Of a stretch of DNA of 64,000 nt, positions 41,719-51,298 are shown piece after piece. The notes under the pieces were generated by a model. That model saw nothing but the letters and a program-made list of their open reading frames with translations. It did not search any database and was not told the origin of the DNA. This DNA comes from Actinobacillus indolicus (GTDB lineage: Bacteria > Pseudomonadota > Gammaproteobacteria > Enterobacterales > Pasteurellaceae): positions 1,654,001-1,718,000 of the forward strand of contig NZ_CP038145.1 in the NCBI RefSeq assembly GCF_004519515.1, given 5' to 3'. How positions within the stretch are numbered: the first letter of the stretch is position 1; each line of letters opens with the position of its first letter. The position numbers and the translations under genes are program-made.

Positions 41719-43666
41719 AAACAGGCCAAATGAGGCTTAGTGGTTTTTGTTTAATAATCAACCACACACATTTGGCGATATTTTTCCAACTATCGACTTC
41801 TGTGCCTAAAGCACGTAAGGCGAGCGTGAGTGTTAATGAAAAACTTACGGCTAAGTTAACTAAGCCAATGAGTAATACAAAAAATAGACTCTGTATGAAA
41901 ATGCCTGATGTTAATTCTCCGCTGACTGTGGCATAGCCGACATTGGCAGAAGAAAATGCGATATGACGGATATCTAAGGGCAAATCTAATAAATATCCGA
42001 CAACACCAGTTAATCCGAGTAACATCCCAAAGCAGAGATTTCCCATAATAGCCCCGTAGTTTTGGTGAATATAATTTGCAAACCGAATACGTTTTTCTTC
42101 GGAAAATCTACGTAGAGATGGGTGGTTTTGTAATCGCATCCGCATGTTGAGGTAATTACAACGATTATCAAAATATCCAGAAATTAAGCCAGCTAAAAAT
42201 AACCATACACCTGCAATGGCTGCATACCACAATGTTGCTCCAAAGGGATTGATACTATGTAGCTGGTATTCTACTTGTGGTAATGTCAACAATGGTTTAC
42301 CGCATATCCATTGATAACCGAATGCAATCAATGAGGCAACGCTTACCGCCATCAGTACATTTCCTAATACTGCAATGCTTTGTGAACGAAATACATCAAT
42401 CAGCAATTGCGCTAATTGCATATTGACAGTTCGTCCTTGAGGATTCTTTCCAACAAAATCAGCAAAACGGGCGGCAGTCATGGCGGGTTGCTTTGTTGCT
42501 ACAGTGAAATGAAGTATGAAAATTAAGGTAAATCCTAAGCCATAATTTAAACCTTCTGCAATCCCTTTCCACACTTTATCTTCGATGGTTTCCCCTAGAT
42601 AAATTTTAAATAACGCCATAAAAGCAATGAGAATACCTCCACCAGCAGCCGAGTAAAACATTGCTAAAAATTCATTTTTAGAGCGTGTAATATAATGTTC
42701 CCCATGATCACTAGTATGTTGTGTGATACTACGTGAAAGCATGCCAATACTTTGTTTCCAGAGTGTTGAGATACTATGTTGCTTAGCTGAAGCAATCGCA
42801 AGGTTTCCTGTTAATAGCAGAATACGGCGAGGTAAAAAACGATTGGATGCAAACACATCCATCAACATGGCTAAACGAGATAGCGTCTGTTCTAAACGTT
42901 CTAATAGATAGGCTACACTCAATGATGAGCCCATGGTTGCACCTTTTTTCTTTAACCTTTCAATTAAGTCTTGGCTTTGGCTAAACATCACTTGTAGATG
43001 TGCATCATCAAACAGTTGATCGTTCTGGCGTGCGACAATCCAAGATGACACCTCTTTTTGTAATGCAACAAAAGGGCTATCCGCATCCAATAAGGTTGGA
43101 TCTAATCGCATTAATTTCGGATCCATTTCTTCGGCAGCTAGCCAAATAGAAAGCATTTTTATCGCAAAGAGTCCCTCTGAGCGTAAATGTTTATTAATGC
43201 GTTCTCTTTCTTGCTCAGTAGCATAGCGATTGAATAATTTCAGTAAACTGCTCCAATAATGTAATGGAATATTGTTTAACCACGTTGAATCGTTTTTATC
43301 ATTAAAGAGTAAGAAAAAAATATCGCGTAAATCTTTGACATCTCGATAGGCGGGGTTAATTTTTTCATATAAACGGTTGCTAAACTCTTTGCCAAAACCA
43401 TCCCGACTAAGGATGCCACTACTAATCAATAGTGGATATAATCGCATATTGCAAAGCCAGCGGCATAATTGAGAAGAGAGATGCTGTAATAACGTTTTGT
43501 TTGTTTTTAATGTTTTGATTAAAAAATAGAGTTGTTCTTCATGTTCATTATGGTGGCGTAGCCAATGGCAGAAACCATTTAAAAGTGAAAATATATCATC
43601 TTGTTCAAGCTTCTCTTGGATAAATTGGATAATCTCTTGCTGTGATAAACTAATTTTCTTCGTCAA
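41717..43666 (-). CDS. Gcr-type membrane protein (annotated 'site-specific recombinase')
   Basis: 649 residues matching PF10136 ('SpecificRecomb', gcr of Neisseria). The N-terminal ~330 residues are soluble and helical (LSSQLCRWLCNMRLYPLLISSGI, GSSLSVAYLLERLEQTL). The C-terminal half has six or seven membrane helices (FLAMFYSAAGGGILIAFMALFK, ILHFTVATKQPAMTAARFADF, NYGAIMGNLCFGMLLGL). There is no recombinase catalytic motif, so the family name is probably wrong and the role unknown. ATG 43666 has AGGAGATATTTTG upstream. Confidence 0.85.
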   Translation of the reverse strand: MTKKISLSQQEIIQFIQEKLEQDDIFSLLNGFCHWLRHHNEHEEQLYFLIKTLKTNKTLLQHLSSQLCRWLCNMRLYPLLISSGILSRDGFGKEFSNRLYEKINPAYRDVKDLRDIFFLLFNDKNDSTWLNNIPLHYWSSLLKLFNRYATEQERERINKHLRSEGLFAIKMLSIWLAAEEMDPKLMRLDPTLLDADSPFVALQKEVSSWIVARQNDQLFDDAHLQVMFSQSQDLIERLKKKGATMGSSLSVAYLLERLEQTLSRLAMLMDVFASNRFLPRRILLLTGNLAIASAKQHSISTLWKQSIGMLSRSITQHTSDHGEHYITRSKNEFLAMFYSAAGGGILIAFMALFKIYLGETIEDKVWKGIAEGLNYGLGFTLIFILHFTVATKQPAMTAARFADFVGKNPQGRTVNMQLAQLLIDVFRSQSIAVLGNVLMAVSVASLIAFGYQWICGKPLLTLPQVEYQLHSINPFGATLWYAAIAGVWLFLAGLISGYFDNRCNYLNMRMRLQNHPSLRRFSEEKRIRFANYIHQNYGAIMGNLCFGMLLGLTGVVGYLLDLPLDIRHIAFSSANVGYATVSGELTSGIFIQSLFFVLLIGLVNLAVSFSLTLTLALRALGTEVDSWKNIAKCVWLIIKQKPLSLIWPV

Positions 43667-43702
43667 AATATCTCCTATTTTCTCAATATAATTAAAATGA
43701 AA

Positions 43703-43731
43703 ACGGTAGAAGTATGATAGACTTCTACCGT
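43703..43731. repeat. Perfect inverted repeat in a divergent promoter region
   Basis: ACGGTAGAAGT-ATGATAG-ACTTCTACCGT, 11-bp arms, 37 bp upstream of the Gcr-like gene and 113 bp upstream of the MFS gene. No T-run on either side, so a regulator operator or an RNA hairpin is more likely than a terminator. Confidence 0.6.
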
Positions 43732-43843
43732 GTGGGGATATTTTAGCATTTTTTGTTTAAACTGTTAAGTTGAATGAAAAATAATCAAATTATTTCAGGG
43801 AAATACGCTAAAATCATCTCCTAGTTAATAATTGGGGATGATT

Positions 43844-45064
43844 ATGACCACACGACAAACAGCATGGACATTTGTTTTTATTGCTGCAACGATTCTTCTA
43901 GTCACATCTGGGATAAGGCTTTCTCTTGGGCTCTTTGTTCAACCTATTTCATCGACAACAGAAATCTCTATTGTACAAATGAGCTTTGCTCTTGCTGTGA
44001 CTCAATTAATGTGGGGTGTTTCTCAACCGATTACCGGCGCTTTGGCGGATCGTTTTGGCGCTTGGTGGGTAATATTAGGTGGCACCCTATTACTTGCGAT
44101 TGGCTGTGCCTTGATGCCCTATTTACTTTCTGCTTGGGGACTCGTCTTTACATTAGGTTTTTTAGTTGCTTTTGGAACAGGTGCGGGCAGTTTTTCGGTG
44201 TTGATGGGGCAGGTTGCCAATAAAATCCCTGCTCAGCATCGAGGAACAGCCTCTGGTATTATTAATGCAGGGAGTTCATTCGGACAATTTGCCTTTGCGC
44301 CAATTTTACAAAGTTTGATTGTAATGCCAGCCGTCGGATGGATTGGGGCAATGTACTTCTTAGCCTCGATTTGCTTGGTTTGTATTCCCTTGGGATATTA
44401 TTTAACGCGTAATTCTGCTGTCGTTTCTCACGCATCAACAACAGTGCAACAACCAGAGCAGACTCTTGGACAAGCGGTCAGATCAGCCTTAAAAAATACA
44501 AATTATTGGCTCCTTCATATTGGTTTTTTTACCTGTGGATTTCATATTGCTTTTTTAGTCACCCATTTACCAAGCGAAATTACGTTAGCAGGGTTAAAAT
44601 CCAACGTTGCTTCTTGGTCACTGGCTTTAATCGGACTATCCAATGTAGTGGGCAGTTTGTTTATAGGTTGGTGTGTTGGGCATTTCCGTAGCAAATATAT
44701 CTTATTTTGGATGTATCTCAGCCGAACGATTTTAATCGGTATTTATTTACTCATGCCACAAACACCAATGACTTTTTTCATTTTTGCGATTGCCCTTGGA
44801 TTAACTTGGTTAGCAACGGTACCACCGACTGCGGCTGCTATCGGCAAATTATTTGGTGTGCGCTATCTTGCAACCTTATTTGGTTTAGTTTTGTTAAGCC
44901 ATCAAATCGGCGGATTTTTGGGCGCATATTTAGGCGGACTTGCGATTACGACTTTCGGGGATTACCAATGGATGTGGTATGCCGATATGTTTTTGGCATT
45001 TTTAGCCGCTGTTTTGAATTTACCGCTTAAAGAAGAAAAAATTGTGCGTATGCAAGCGGTATGA
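43844..45064 (+). CDS. MFS transporter (monocarboxylate/OFA-like)
   Basis: 406 residues from ATG 43844 (MTTRQTAWTFVFIAATILL), with TTGGGGATGATT upstream; ATG 43838 is possible. Twelve helices. Signatures are RLSLGLFVQPISSTTEIS, the inter-helix GALADRFGAWWVILGG and GTASGIINAGSSFGQFAFAP. It resembles monocarboxylate or nitrite/oxalate-type MFS carriers; the substrate is not deducible. An uptake sequence overlaps its last codons. Confidence 0.87.
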   Translation: MTTRQTAWTFVFIAATILLVTSGIRLSLGLFVQPISSTTEISIVQMSFALAVTQLMWGVSQPITGALADRFGAWWVILGGTLLLAIGCALMPYLLSAWGLVFTLGFLVAFGTGAGSFSVLMGQVANKIPAQHRGTASGIINAGSSFGQFAFAPILQSLIVMPAVGWIGAMYFLASICLVCIPLGYYLTRNSAVVSHASTTVQQPEQTLGQAVRSALKNTNYWLLHIGFFTCGFHIAFLVTHLPSEITLAGLKSNVASWSLALIGLSNVVGSLFIGWCVGHFRSKYILFWMYLSRTILIGIYLLMPQTPMTFFIFAIALGLTWLATVPPTAAAIGKLFGVRYLATLFGLVLLSHQIGGFLGAYLGGLAITTFGDYQWMWYADMFLAFLAAVLNLPLKEEKIVRMQAV

Positions 45065-45100
45065 TCTCACTCATTTTTTGCAAATTAATAAGGAAAAGTA

Positions 45101-45762
45101 ATGGAAAGTATTTCAAAAGAACAAGTACTCGGTGTATTTAAGTTCCGTGCTGCAACACGTTATTATGATTCTGAACGTAAAGTATCTCGTGAAGATATGC
45201 AATATCTTCTTGAGTTAGCGCGACTTTCACCCAGTTCCGTAGGATCTGAGCCTTGGAAATTTTTAGTGATTCAAAAGCCTGAAATTCGCCAAAAACTTAA
45301 GCCTGTGAGCTGGGGAATGGCGACACAGCTTGATGATGCGAGCTATTTAGTGGTGATTTTAGCGAAGAAGAATGCCCGTTATGATTCTGAATTTTTCCGT
45401 ACCTCCCTTGAAAAACGTGGATTAACCGAAGAGCAGATGAGCAGAACCTTAGCGGTTTATAAAAATTCCAACAAGAAGATATGCCGATTGCTGACAGTGA
45501 ACGAGCTTTGTTTGATTGGACAAGCAAGCAAACTTACATTGCCCTTGCGAATATGATGACAGGTGCAGCGCTTGTGGGTATTGATAGTTGTCCAATAGAA
45601 GGGTTTAACTATGCAGAAGTCAATCGTATTTTATCCGAGGAAGGATTATTTGACCCAATAGAGTGGGGAGTTTCAGTGATGGTGACTTTTGGCTATCGAG
45701 CGAAAGAGATTAAGTCGAAGTACCGTAAGCCGTTAGCTGAGATTGTAGAATGGGTTGAGTAA
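45101..45762 (+). pseudogene. NAD(P)H nitroreductase with a single-base frameshift
   Basis: NfsB-type flavin nitroreductase. Frame one (from ATG 45101, after AAGGAAAAGTA) reads SISKEQVLGVFKFRAATRYYD, SPSSVGSEPWKFLVIQ, and then goes wrong after LAVYK. The second frame takes over with MPIADSERALFDWTSKQTYIAL, DSCPIEGFNYAEVNRILSEEGL and ends KPLAEIVEWVE. One missing A in the A5 run at 45461-45465 explains everything: six A restores LAVYKKFQQEDMPIAD. The total is then about 220 residues, the normal length. Either a pseudogene or a slippage-switched gene. Confidence 0.9.
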
Positions 45763-45839
45763 TGTAAAAATTTGGTAGAAGAGAGTCAAGCATTGCTTTT
45801 ACCCTCTTCCCGACTTGACAGAGCAAAAAACACGTATAG

Positions 45840-45944
45840 GGTAATACAGACTGTGGCTTAAAAACCCGTGGCTGGAAAGAAACCATTGAGCAATTGCAAG
45901 TGATGGTGGATGTGACGAAGAAATTGAGAGCAGAATTGGTTTAA
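45840..45944 (+). pseudogene. metE: metE remnant (last ~35 codons)
   Basis: The frame reads GNTDCGLKTRGWKETIEQL then VMVDVTKKLRAELV-stop, matching the C-terminus of cobalamin-independent methionine synthase, whose NPDCGLKTRGW carries a zinc-ligand Cys. Nothing upstream continues the gene: a TAG lies immediately before in frame. It is the scar of a deletion. The rest of 45763-46098 holds an imperfect hairpin at about 45775-45815 and AT-rich sequence before znuD. Confidence 0.82.
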
Positions 45945-46098
45945 TTTTAAGATTTACTCTAGGGAGTTATATTTAACGCCCTTCTTTTTGCTCATTATTA
46001 AACCCATAAAAAAATTATAGTTTTTTAATTTGATTTCATTTTATCTTTTATTTATTATTCCATAAAAAAAATATGGTTAATTTTCTAAAGGAGACAAA

Positions 46099-48576
46099 AT
46101 GAAAAAGAATGCGATAACGCTTTCCATGATTTCTCTTTTTTCTGTATGTGTATATGCAGAAGAAGTAGCGGAACTTGAGGAAATTCAGGTCGAAGCCAAA
46201 ATGGCGGAGAGTAACTTATTGGGAGATCGTCCTAATGTCAGTGATAAGCTGATCGATGGGAAGGTATTCAAACAGAAATCAACAACCCTAGGAGATGCTT
46301 TATCTAGCGAGCTTGGAATTCACTCTAATCAATATGGTGGCGGTGCTTCAGCGCCGATTATTCGTGGGCAAGAGGGCAAACGTCTCAAGATATTACAAAA
46401 TAATAGTGATGTAGTGGATATGTCCACCATGTCGCCGGATCATGCCGTAACTGTGGACGCAACCCTATCTAAGCAAGTTGAGATCGTCAGAGGTCCCTCT
46501 ACCTTGCTATACAGTTCAGGCAATGCCGCTGGGGTAATCAATGTCCTAGATAATAAAATCCTAAACTTCATGCCACAAAACGGGCTTAAAGGTGAGGCTG
46601 GTTTCCGTTTTAATACCAATAATAATGAAAAATTGACCACCGCAGGCATCACTTTTGCAATTCACCCGAGTATTGCTGTTCATCTTGAAGGCTTATCAAA
46701 ACAGGCAGGTAACTACAAAACACCGCATTACCGTTATGGCACTTATTCGGATAAAAAAGCCTTTAATCGTAGGGAGATGAGCTATCAAAATCTTTCATAT
46801 GTTCCTGAAAGTTGGGCGAAATCACAAGTCGGTACGGCGGGTATCTCTTGGATTCATGAAAAAGGTTATCTAGGGCTTGCTTATACAGAACGCCAAGATA
46901 AATATGGATTACCCGCTCATAATCATATTTATGAAGGCTGTGCGGTACGTATTATTGATGAAAGTGTTAAACAGCAATATCCCTATTTATTCCCTTACCC
47001 TGAACTTGCAGATGATCAACATCTCTTTTGGGCTAACCCTGGCGTAAATATGGCGGATTGTCATGCCCATGGTTTGTCAGCTACGCCTTATGTTGATTTG
47101 AAAAGTCAGCGTTACGGTTTTAGAGGTGAAATTATCGAACCCTTTAAGTATGTGGATAAATTGAGATTTAATGCAAGCCGTGTGAATTATCAACATGGCG
47201 AAATTGAAGGGGAAAGAACGGCGAATCTCTTTAAAAATAAAGGGCTTACCACTCGCCTTGAGTTTGTGCATAGTCCAATTGGGAATTTAACAGGGATATG
47301 GGGAATTCAGTACCTGGAACAAAAAAATAGTGCATTATCCCCAGAAGACTCGGCGACACATAAGCACAAACATCGTGGTGTACAGCAGTTATTGAACAAT
47401 AACAAAATGCAGAACTGGAGTTTATTCGGTTTAGAGAGCTATCAATGGAATGATATTACCTTTGAAGCCTCTGGCCGTTTAGAAAAACAAAAAGTCACCA
47501 AAGATTATGATCATGAAAAAGTACGCAATGAGTTTCTCTCTCTTGGGTATATTGATAGTAAAAGACCAGAGACCGCTCATGCCATGGATAATTACTATAC
47601 GTTAACTCAAGCACATAAAGAAACGGCTCGATCTTTTGCGTTAGGTGTGCATTGGGCATTTAAAGAAAATCATAAACTCTCTCTGACCGCTTCGCACCAA
47701 GAAAGGCTTCCTAACGCACAGGAACTCTATGCTCATGGAATGCACTTAGCAACAAACTCATTTGAAATGGGCAACAAAGGGCTAAGCAAAGAAAAATCCA
47801 ATAACCTTGATTTAGGACTAAGCTATGAAGGCAATAAATTTAGCTATTATTTGAGTGGCTTTTTATACAACTTTGATAACTATACCTATCTCTATACGCT
47901 CAATTCAGGGAGAGGACCTGCTTCAATGAAGCAAGATAGCGATTTACGCATTAATCGCTATATGCAAGCCCCTGCACGTTTCTATGGCGTAGAAGTTAAT
48001 TTGGGTTATCAAGTTACACCAAAACATCATATCAGCCTATTCGGTGATTACGTGAAAGGTTACTTAAAAGCTCACGATATTCGCACCAGTGATAAAGTGA
48101 GCTATGTTGATAACCCTGAATTTACCAAGGCGGTAGAAAAACTAATGCAGGAAAACCCGAAAATGAAACCATGGCGAGCAGCTTCTAAAGTCAGAAATGA
48201 AATGGGAATTGAGCGTCAAATTCGTGTACAAGAGCCTGTGTATGAAGAGCAAGCTAAAATGTACACCCCACGACTTCCACCAATTCGTGTCGGAGCTCGC
48301 ATTAAAAGCGATTTTACGGAAAACCTCAAAGGTGAATTAGAGTACTATCGTGTCTTTACGCAACATCGCATTTCAAAATTTGAGAATGTCACGCAAGGGC
48401 ATAATATGCTGAATCTTGGGCTCACTTATCAGAATAAATTAGCGAAAGGGGAGTATGAAATCTTCCTCAAGGCGAATAACTTAATGAATGAAGAGGTGTA
48501 TGCTCATGAAACCTTCTTACCTTATATTCCACAAATGGGACGAAATGTAAGTTTAGGTGTTAACTACAAGTTCTGA
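46099..48576 (+). CDS. znuD: TonB-dependent outer-membrane receptor, ZnuD-like (zinc uptake)
   Basis: 825 residues with signal peptide MKKNAITLSMISLFSVCVYA, a TonB-box-like ELEEIQVEAK, plug domain (about 45-160, GGGASAPIIRGQEGKRLKILQN, VEIVRGPSTLLYSSGNAAGVINVLDN) and a 22-strand barrel ending in NVSLGVNYKF with terminal Phe. A His-rich loop (SATHKHKHRG) and paired Cys loops (EGC...ADCHAHG) resemble the zinc-binding loops of neisserial ZnuD. Zinc is the likely cargo, though related receptors take other ligands. The start follows AAAGGAGACAAA. I found no convincing Zur box. Confidence 0.85.
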   Translation: MKKNAITLSMISLFSVCVYAEEVAELEEIQVEAKMAESNLLGDRPNVSDKLIDGKVFKQKSTTLGDALSSELGIHSNQYGGGASAPIIRGQEGKRLKILQNNSDVVDMSTMSPDHAVTVDATLSKQVEIVRGPSTLLYSSGNAAGVINVLDNKILNFMPQNGLKGEAGFRFNTNNNEKLTTAGITFAIHPSIAVHLEGLSKQAGNYKTPHYRYGTYSDKKAFNRREMSYQNLSYVPESWAKSQVGTAGISWIHEKGYLGLAYTERQDKYGLPAHNHIYEGCAVRIIDESVKQQYPYLFPYPELADDQHLFWANPGVNMADCHAHGLSATPYVDLKSQRYGFRGEIIEPFKYVDKLRFNASRVNYQHGEIEGERTANLFKNKGLTTRLEFVHSPIGNLTGIWGIQYLEQKNSALSPEDSATHKHKHRGVQQLLNNNKMQNWSLFGLESYQWNDITFEASGRLEKQKVTKDYDHEKVRNEFLSLGYIDSKRPETAHAMDNYYTLTQAHKETARSFALGVHWAFKENHKLSLTASHQERLPNAQELYAHGMHLATNSFEMGNKGLSKEKSNNLDLGLSYEGNKFSYYLSGFLYNFDNYTYLYTLNSGRGPASMKQDSDLRINRYMQAPARFYGVEVNLGYQVTPKHHISLFGDYVKGYLKAHDIRTSDKVSYVDNPEFTKAVEKLMQENPKMKPWRAASKVRNEMGIERQIRVQEPVYEEQAKMYTPRLPPIRVGARIKSDFTENLKGELEYYRVFTQHRISKFENVTQGHNMLNLGLTYQNKLAKGEYEIFLKANNLMNEEVYAHETFLPYIPQMGRNVSLGVNYKF

Positions 48577-48592
48577 ACGGATTTGGATGTAA

Positions 48593-48649
48593 ACAAGCGG
48601 TAAGATTTGAGATATTTTTTGCAAAAAATTGAACGAATCTTACCGTTGT
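48593..48649 (+). terminator. Uptake-sequence inverted pair after znuD
   Basis: ACAAGCGGTAAGATT and AATCTTACCGTTG around TTTTTTGCAAAAAA. Confidence 0.78.
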
Positions 48650-48666
48650 TATATGAGGTATTGTAT

Positions 48667-49752
48667 CTATTTTCCTTTCACTTCAATAATCATCACTTCC
48701 GACTGTGAACCTAAACGCATTGGAATCCCCCAAAATCCGTATCCCGAAGTAACAAAAAAATGTCCATTGCCGATTTTTTCATAACCATAATGTAATCGAT
48801 AAATTACCGAGGTAATTAAATTGGCAGGGAAGATCTGACCTTTATGGGCATGGCCTGAAACTTGAATATCAATAGGCAATTTTGCGTGTTGCTCAATCTG
48901 GGTTGGACGATGATCTAATAAAAAGACAGGCAATGTTGTATCGACATCTTTTAATAGCTGTTCTGTGCTTGGGCGTTTTTTGACTAAATCATCATTACGT
49001 CCAATAATGGTAAATTTTCCGTCTAAAGTGACCGCTTGATCCCATAAAACGGTAATGCCTGCTTTGCGAATTTCTTCTGCAATGGCATTTTGAGCCCCAA
49101 AGAAATCATGATTACCCAATGTCGCATAAACACCTAAAGATGCTTTTAATTTGGCGAGATGTGGTTGCATATTTTCTGCGACATAAGCAGACACATTATC
49201 ATCCATAATGTCGCCTGGCAGTAGGATTAAATCGACTTTTTCTTGATTAAAAATCTCCGCTAATTTATCAAGTTGTGTCGCGCCAAAAAATTTACCAAGA
49301 TGGAAATCGCTTGCCATACCGATTTTAATTGGGGACATCGGTTTATCTAAGGTGATCTGATAATGGACGACTTTCGGTGTATAAGCGTTATAAACCGTAA
49401 ATCCAACAAAGCTAATCAATGCAGGAAGATAGAGTAATTTGAGCCAGCGGTTTACTGCATCACGAGCAATAAAATGCTGAGCGATTTTTTGAATGAGGAT
49501 AAAGGCAAATCGAACGAAAAAAGCAAAGAGAAGTAGTGCCAACATTAATGCCACGGCTCTAAAACTTTGAACGGTTCGAGTAATATGCAAAATGACGAGG
49601 GTATTAGCTGAGATATAGCTCAAAAGAGTGAAAATTTTTCTACTTTTTGAGGATAAATTAAAGAGCCAGCCTACTGTTCGTGAGAAGTTGAGTAAGAGTA
49701 ACTGTAAGACAATAACTGCAATAGCTGTGGTGATATAATAACGATATTCCAA
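48667..49752 (-). CDS. Membrane-anchored metallophosphoesterase (YaeI/YkuE type)
   Basis: 361 residues. Four membrane helices (about 1-135), then a calcineurin-like phosphoesterase domain with SDFHLG, LPGDIMDD, LGNHDFFG, VSGHAHKGQ and SGYGFWGIPMR. All metal ligands are present. Relatives YaeI and LpxG/LpxH-like proteins cleave lipid-linked pyrophosphates; the substrate here is not determined. It is preceded by a short hairpin region and lies downstream of katA on the same strand, 97 bp away. Confidence 0.87.
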   Translation of the reverse strand: MEYRYYITTAIAVIVLQLLLLNFSRTVGWLFNLSSKSRKIFTLLSYISANTLVILHITRTVQSFRAVALMLALLLFAFFVRFAFILIQKIAQHFIARDAVNRWLKLLYLPALISFVGFTVYNAYTPKVVHYQITLDKPMSPIKIGMASDFHLGKFFGATQLDKLAEIFNQEKVDLILLPGDIMDDNVSAYVAENMQPHLAKLKASLGVYATLGNHDFFGAQNAIAEEIRKAGITVLWDQAVTLDGKFTIIGRNDDLVKKRPSTEQLLKDVDTTLPVFLLDHRPTQIEQHAKLPIDIQVSGHAHKGQIFPANLITSVIYRLHYGYEKIGNGHFFVTSGYGFWGIPMRLGSQSEVMIIEVKGK

Positions 49753-49849
49753 GGTACTTTCCTATATATGTAAAAAAAGCCCAACCAAATGGCTGAGCTT
49801 TAAAGTATAGCAAATACAAGTGTAAGGAGAAAATAAGTCTTTAATTAGC

Positions 49850-51298
49850 TTATTTCGCTAATTTCTGACGAATCGCATTTGCTAATTCTGTGCTGACTTT
49901 TTCAAAGTGAGCCATTTGTCTTTCTACGATTTCAGGAACAGTCACACCTGATAAACCTGCTGCAAAGTTACCTGCTAAGCGATCTTTTTCTTCCGCTGTA
50001 AACAAGTTATAAAGTGCTGCTGGTTGTGAGTAGTAATCTTCATCGTACTCACGGAAGTTAAAGTGTGCTGCTTCACGCTCAATTTGTAATGGTAATTGGT
50101 CGTGGGTTGGCACATAAGTGTCAAAACGGTTCGGCGCGTAGTTAGGGTGGTTGCCACCGTTTGCATCAATACGCATTGCACCATCACGGTGAGTCGTGTG
50201 GTATGGGCATTTTGGTGCATTTACAGGGATTTGGTGGTGGTTTACACCTAAACGGTAACGCTGTGCATCTTGGTAAGAGAACAGACGACCTTGTAACATA
50301 CGGTCTGGCGAGAAGCCGATTCCCGGAACGATGTTAGATGGTGCAAATGCTGCTTGTTCTACTTCAGCAAAGTAGTTTTGTGGATTGCGGTTTAACTCTA
50401 ATACACCTACTTCGATCACTGGGTAATCTGCGTGTGGCCATACTTTAGTTAAGTCAAAGGCATAATTATGTTTGTGAGCATCTGCTTCTGGCATAATTTG
50501 CACTTGAACAGTCCAACGTGGGAATTCACCACGCTCAATCGCTTCATATAAATCTCTTTGGCTAGATTCACGATCTTCACCTACAACTTTAGCCGCTTCT
50601 TCGTTAGTGAAGAATTTGTGACCTTGCTGTGTTTTGAAGTGGAATTTCACCCAGAAACGCTCGTTGTTTGCGTTTACAAAGCTATAAGTATGGCTACCGT
50701 AACCGTTCATATGGCGTAAAGTCGCAGGAATACCACGATCTGAGAATAATGTCATAATTTGGTGCATTGACTCAGGGTGACGTGACCAGAAATCCCACGC
50801 TGCATTTGCATCACGCAAGTTAGTTTGTGGATTACGTTTTTGTGTATGGATAAAATCTGGGAATTTTAATGGATCACGGATAAAGAATACTGGTGTATTG
50901 TTACCCACCAAGTCCCAGTTACCTTGTTCTGTATAGAATTTTAAGGAGAAACCACGTACATCACGCTCTGCATCGGCAGCCCCACGCTCACCAGCAACAG
51001 TTGAGAAACGTAATAATACTTCAGTTTGTGCACCCGGTTTAAATACTGCTGCTTTTGTGTATTTAGTAATATCTGCAGTGACAGTGAATGTACCGTAAGC
51101 TGCTGAACCTTTAGCGTGAACTACACGCTCAGGAATACGCTCACGAGCAAAGTGAGCTAATTTCTCTTGGAACCATACATCTTGTAAAAGAAGTGGGCCA
51201 CGAGGACCAGCAGACATTGTGTTGTCATTGTCAACAACTGGTGCACCAGCTGCCGTTGTTAAGGTTTTTGAACCATGATCAAATGGACATTTAGACAT
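49850..51298 (-). CDS. katA: Monofunctional haem catalase
   Basis: 482 residues, small-subunit clade 3 catalase like Haemophilus HktE. Distal His in RVVHAKGSAAYG (about residue 60), distal Asn in GNNTPVFFIRDPLKFPDF, proximal Tyr in RLFSYQDAQRYRLG. No signal peptide, so cytosolic. Transcribed from the 51.3-kb intergenic region, where an OxyR-like half-site ATAATAAAAACCTAT lies at about 51389-51403. It protects against host hydrogen peroxide. Confidence 0.97.
   Translation of the reverse strand: MSKCPFDHGSKTLTTAAGAPVVDNDNTMSAGPRGPLLLQDVWFQEKLAHFARERIPERVVHAKGSAAYGTFTVTADITKYTKAAVFKPGAQTEVLLRFSTVAGERGAADAERDVRGFSLKFYTEQGNWDLVGNNTPVFFIRDPLKFPDFIHTQKRNPQTNLRDANAAWDFWSRHPESMHQIMTLFSDRGIPATLRHMNGYGSHTYSFVNANNERFWVKFHFKTQQGHKFFTNEEAAKVVGEDRESSQRDLYEAIERGEFPRWTVQVQIMPEADAHKHNYAFDLTKVWPHADYPVIEVGVLELNRNPQNYFAEVEQAAFAPSNIVPGIGFSPDRMLQGRLFSYQDAQRYRLGVNHHQIPVNAPKCPYHTTHRDGAMRIDANGGNHPNYAPNRFDTYVPTHDQLPLQIEREAAHFNFREYDEDYYSQPAALYNLFTAEEKDRLAGNFAAGLSGVTVPEIVERQMAHFEKVSTELANAIRQKLAK

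Noticed and set aside
46000..46098. Zur box upstream of znuD
   Set aside because: The region is AT-rich with short inverted stretches, but nothing resembles a GATAACATT-type Zur operator convincingly.
47077..47271. Small antisense frames within znuD
   Set aside because: Composition mirrors the receptor gene; no start signals.
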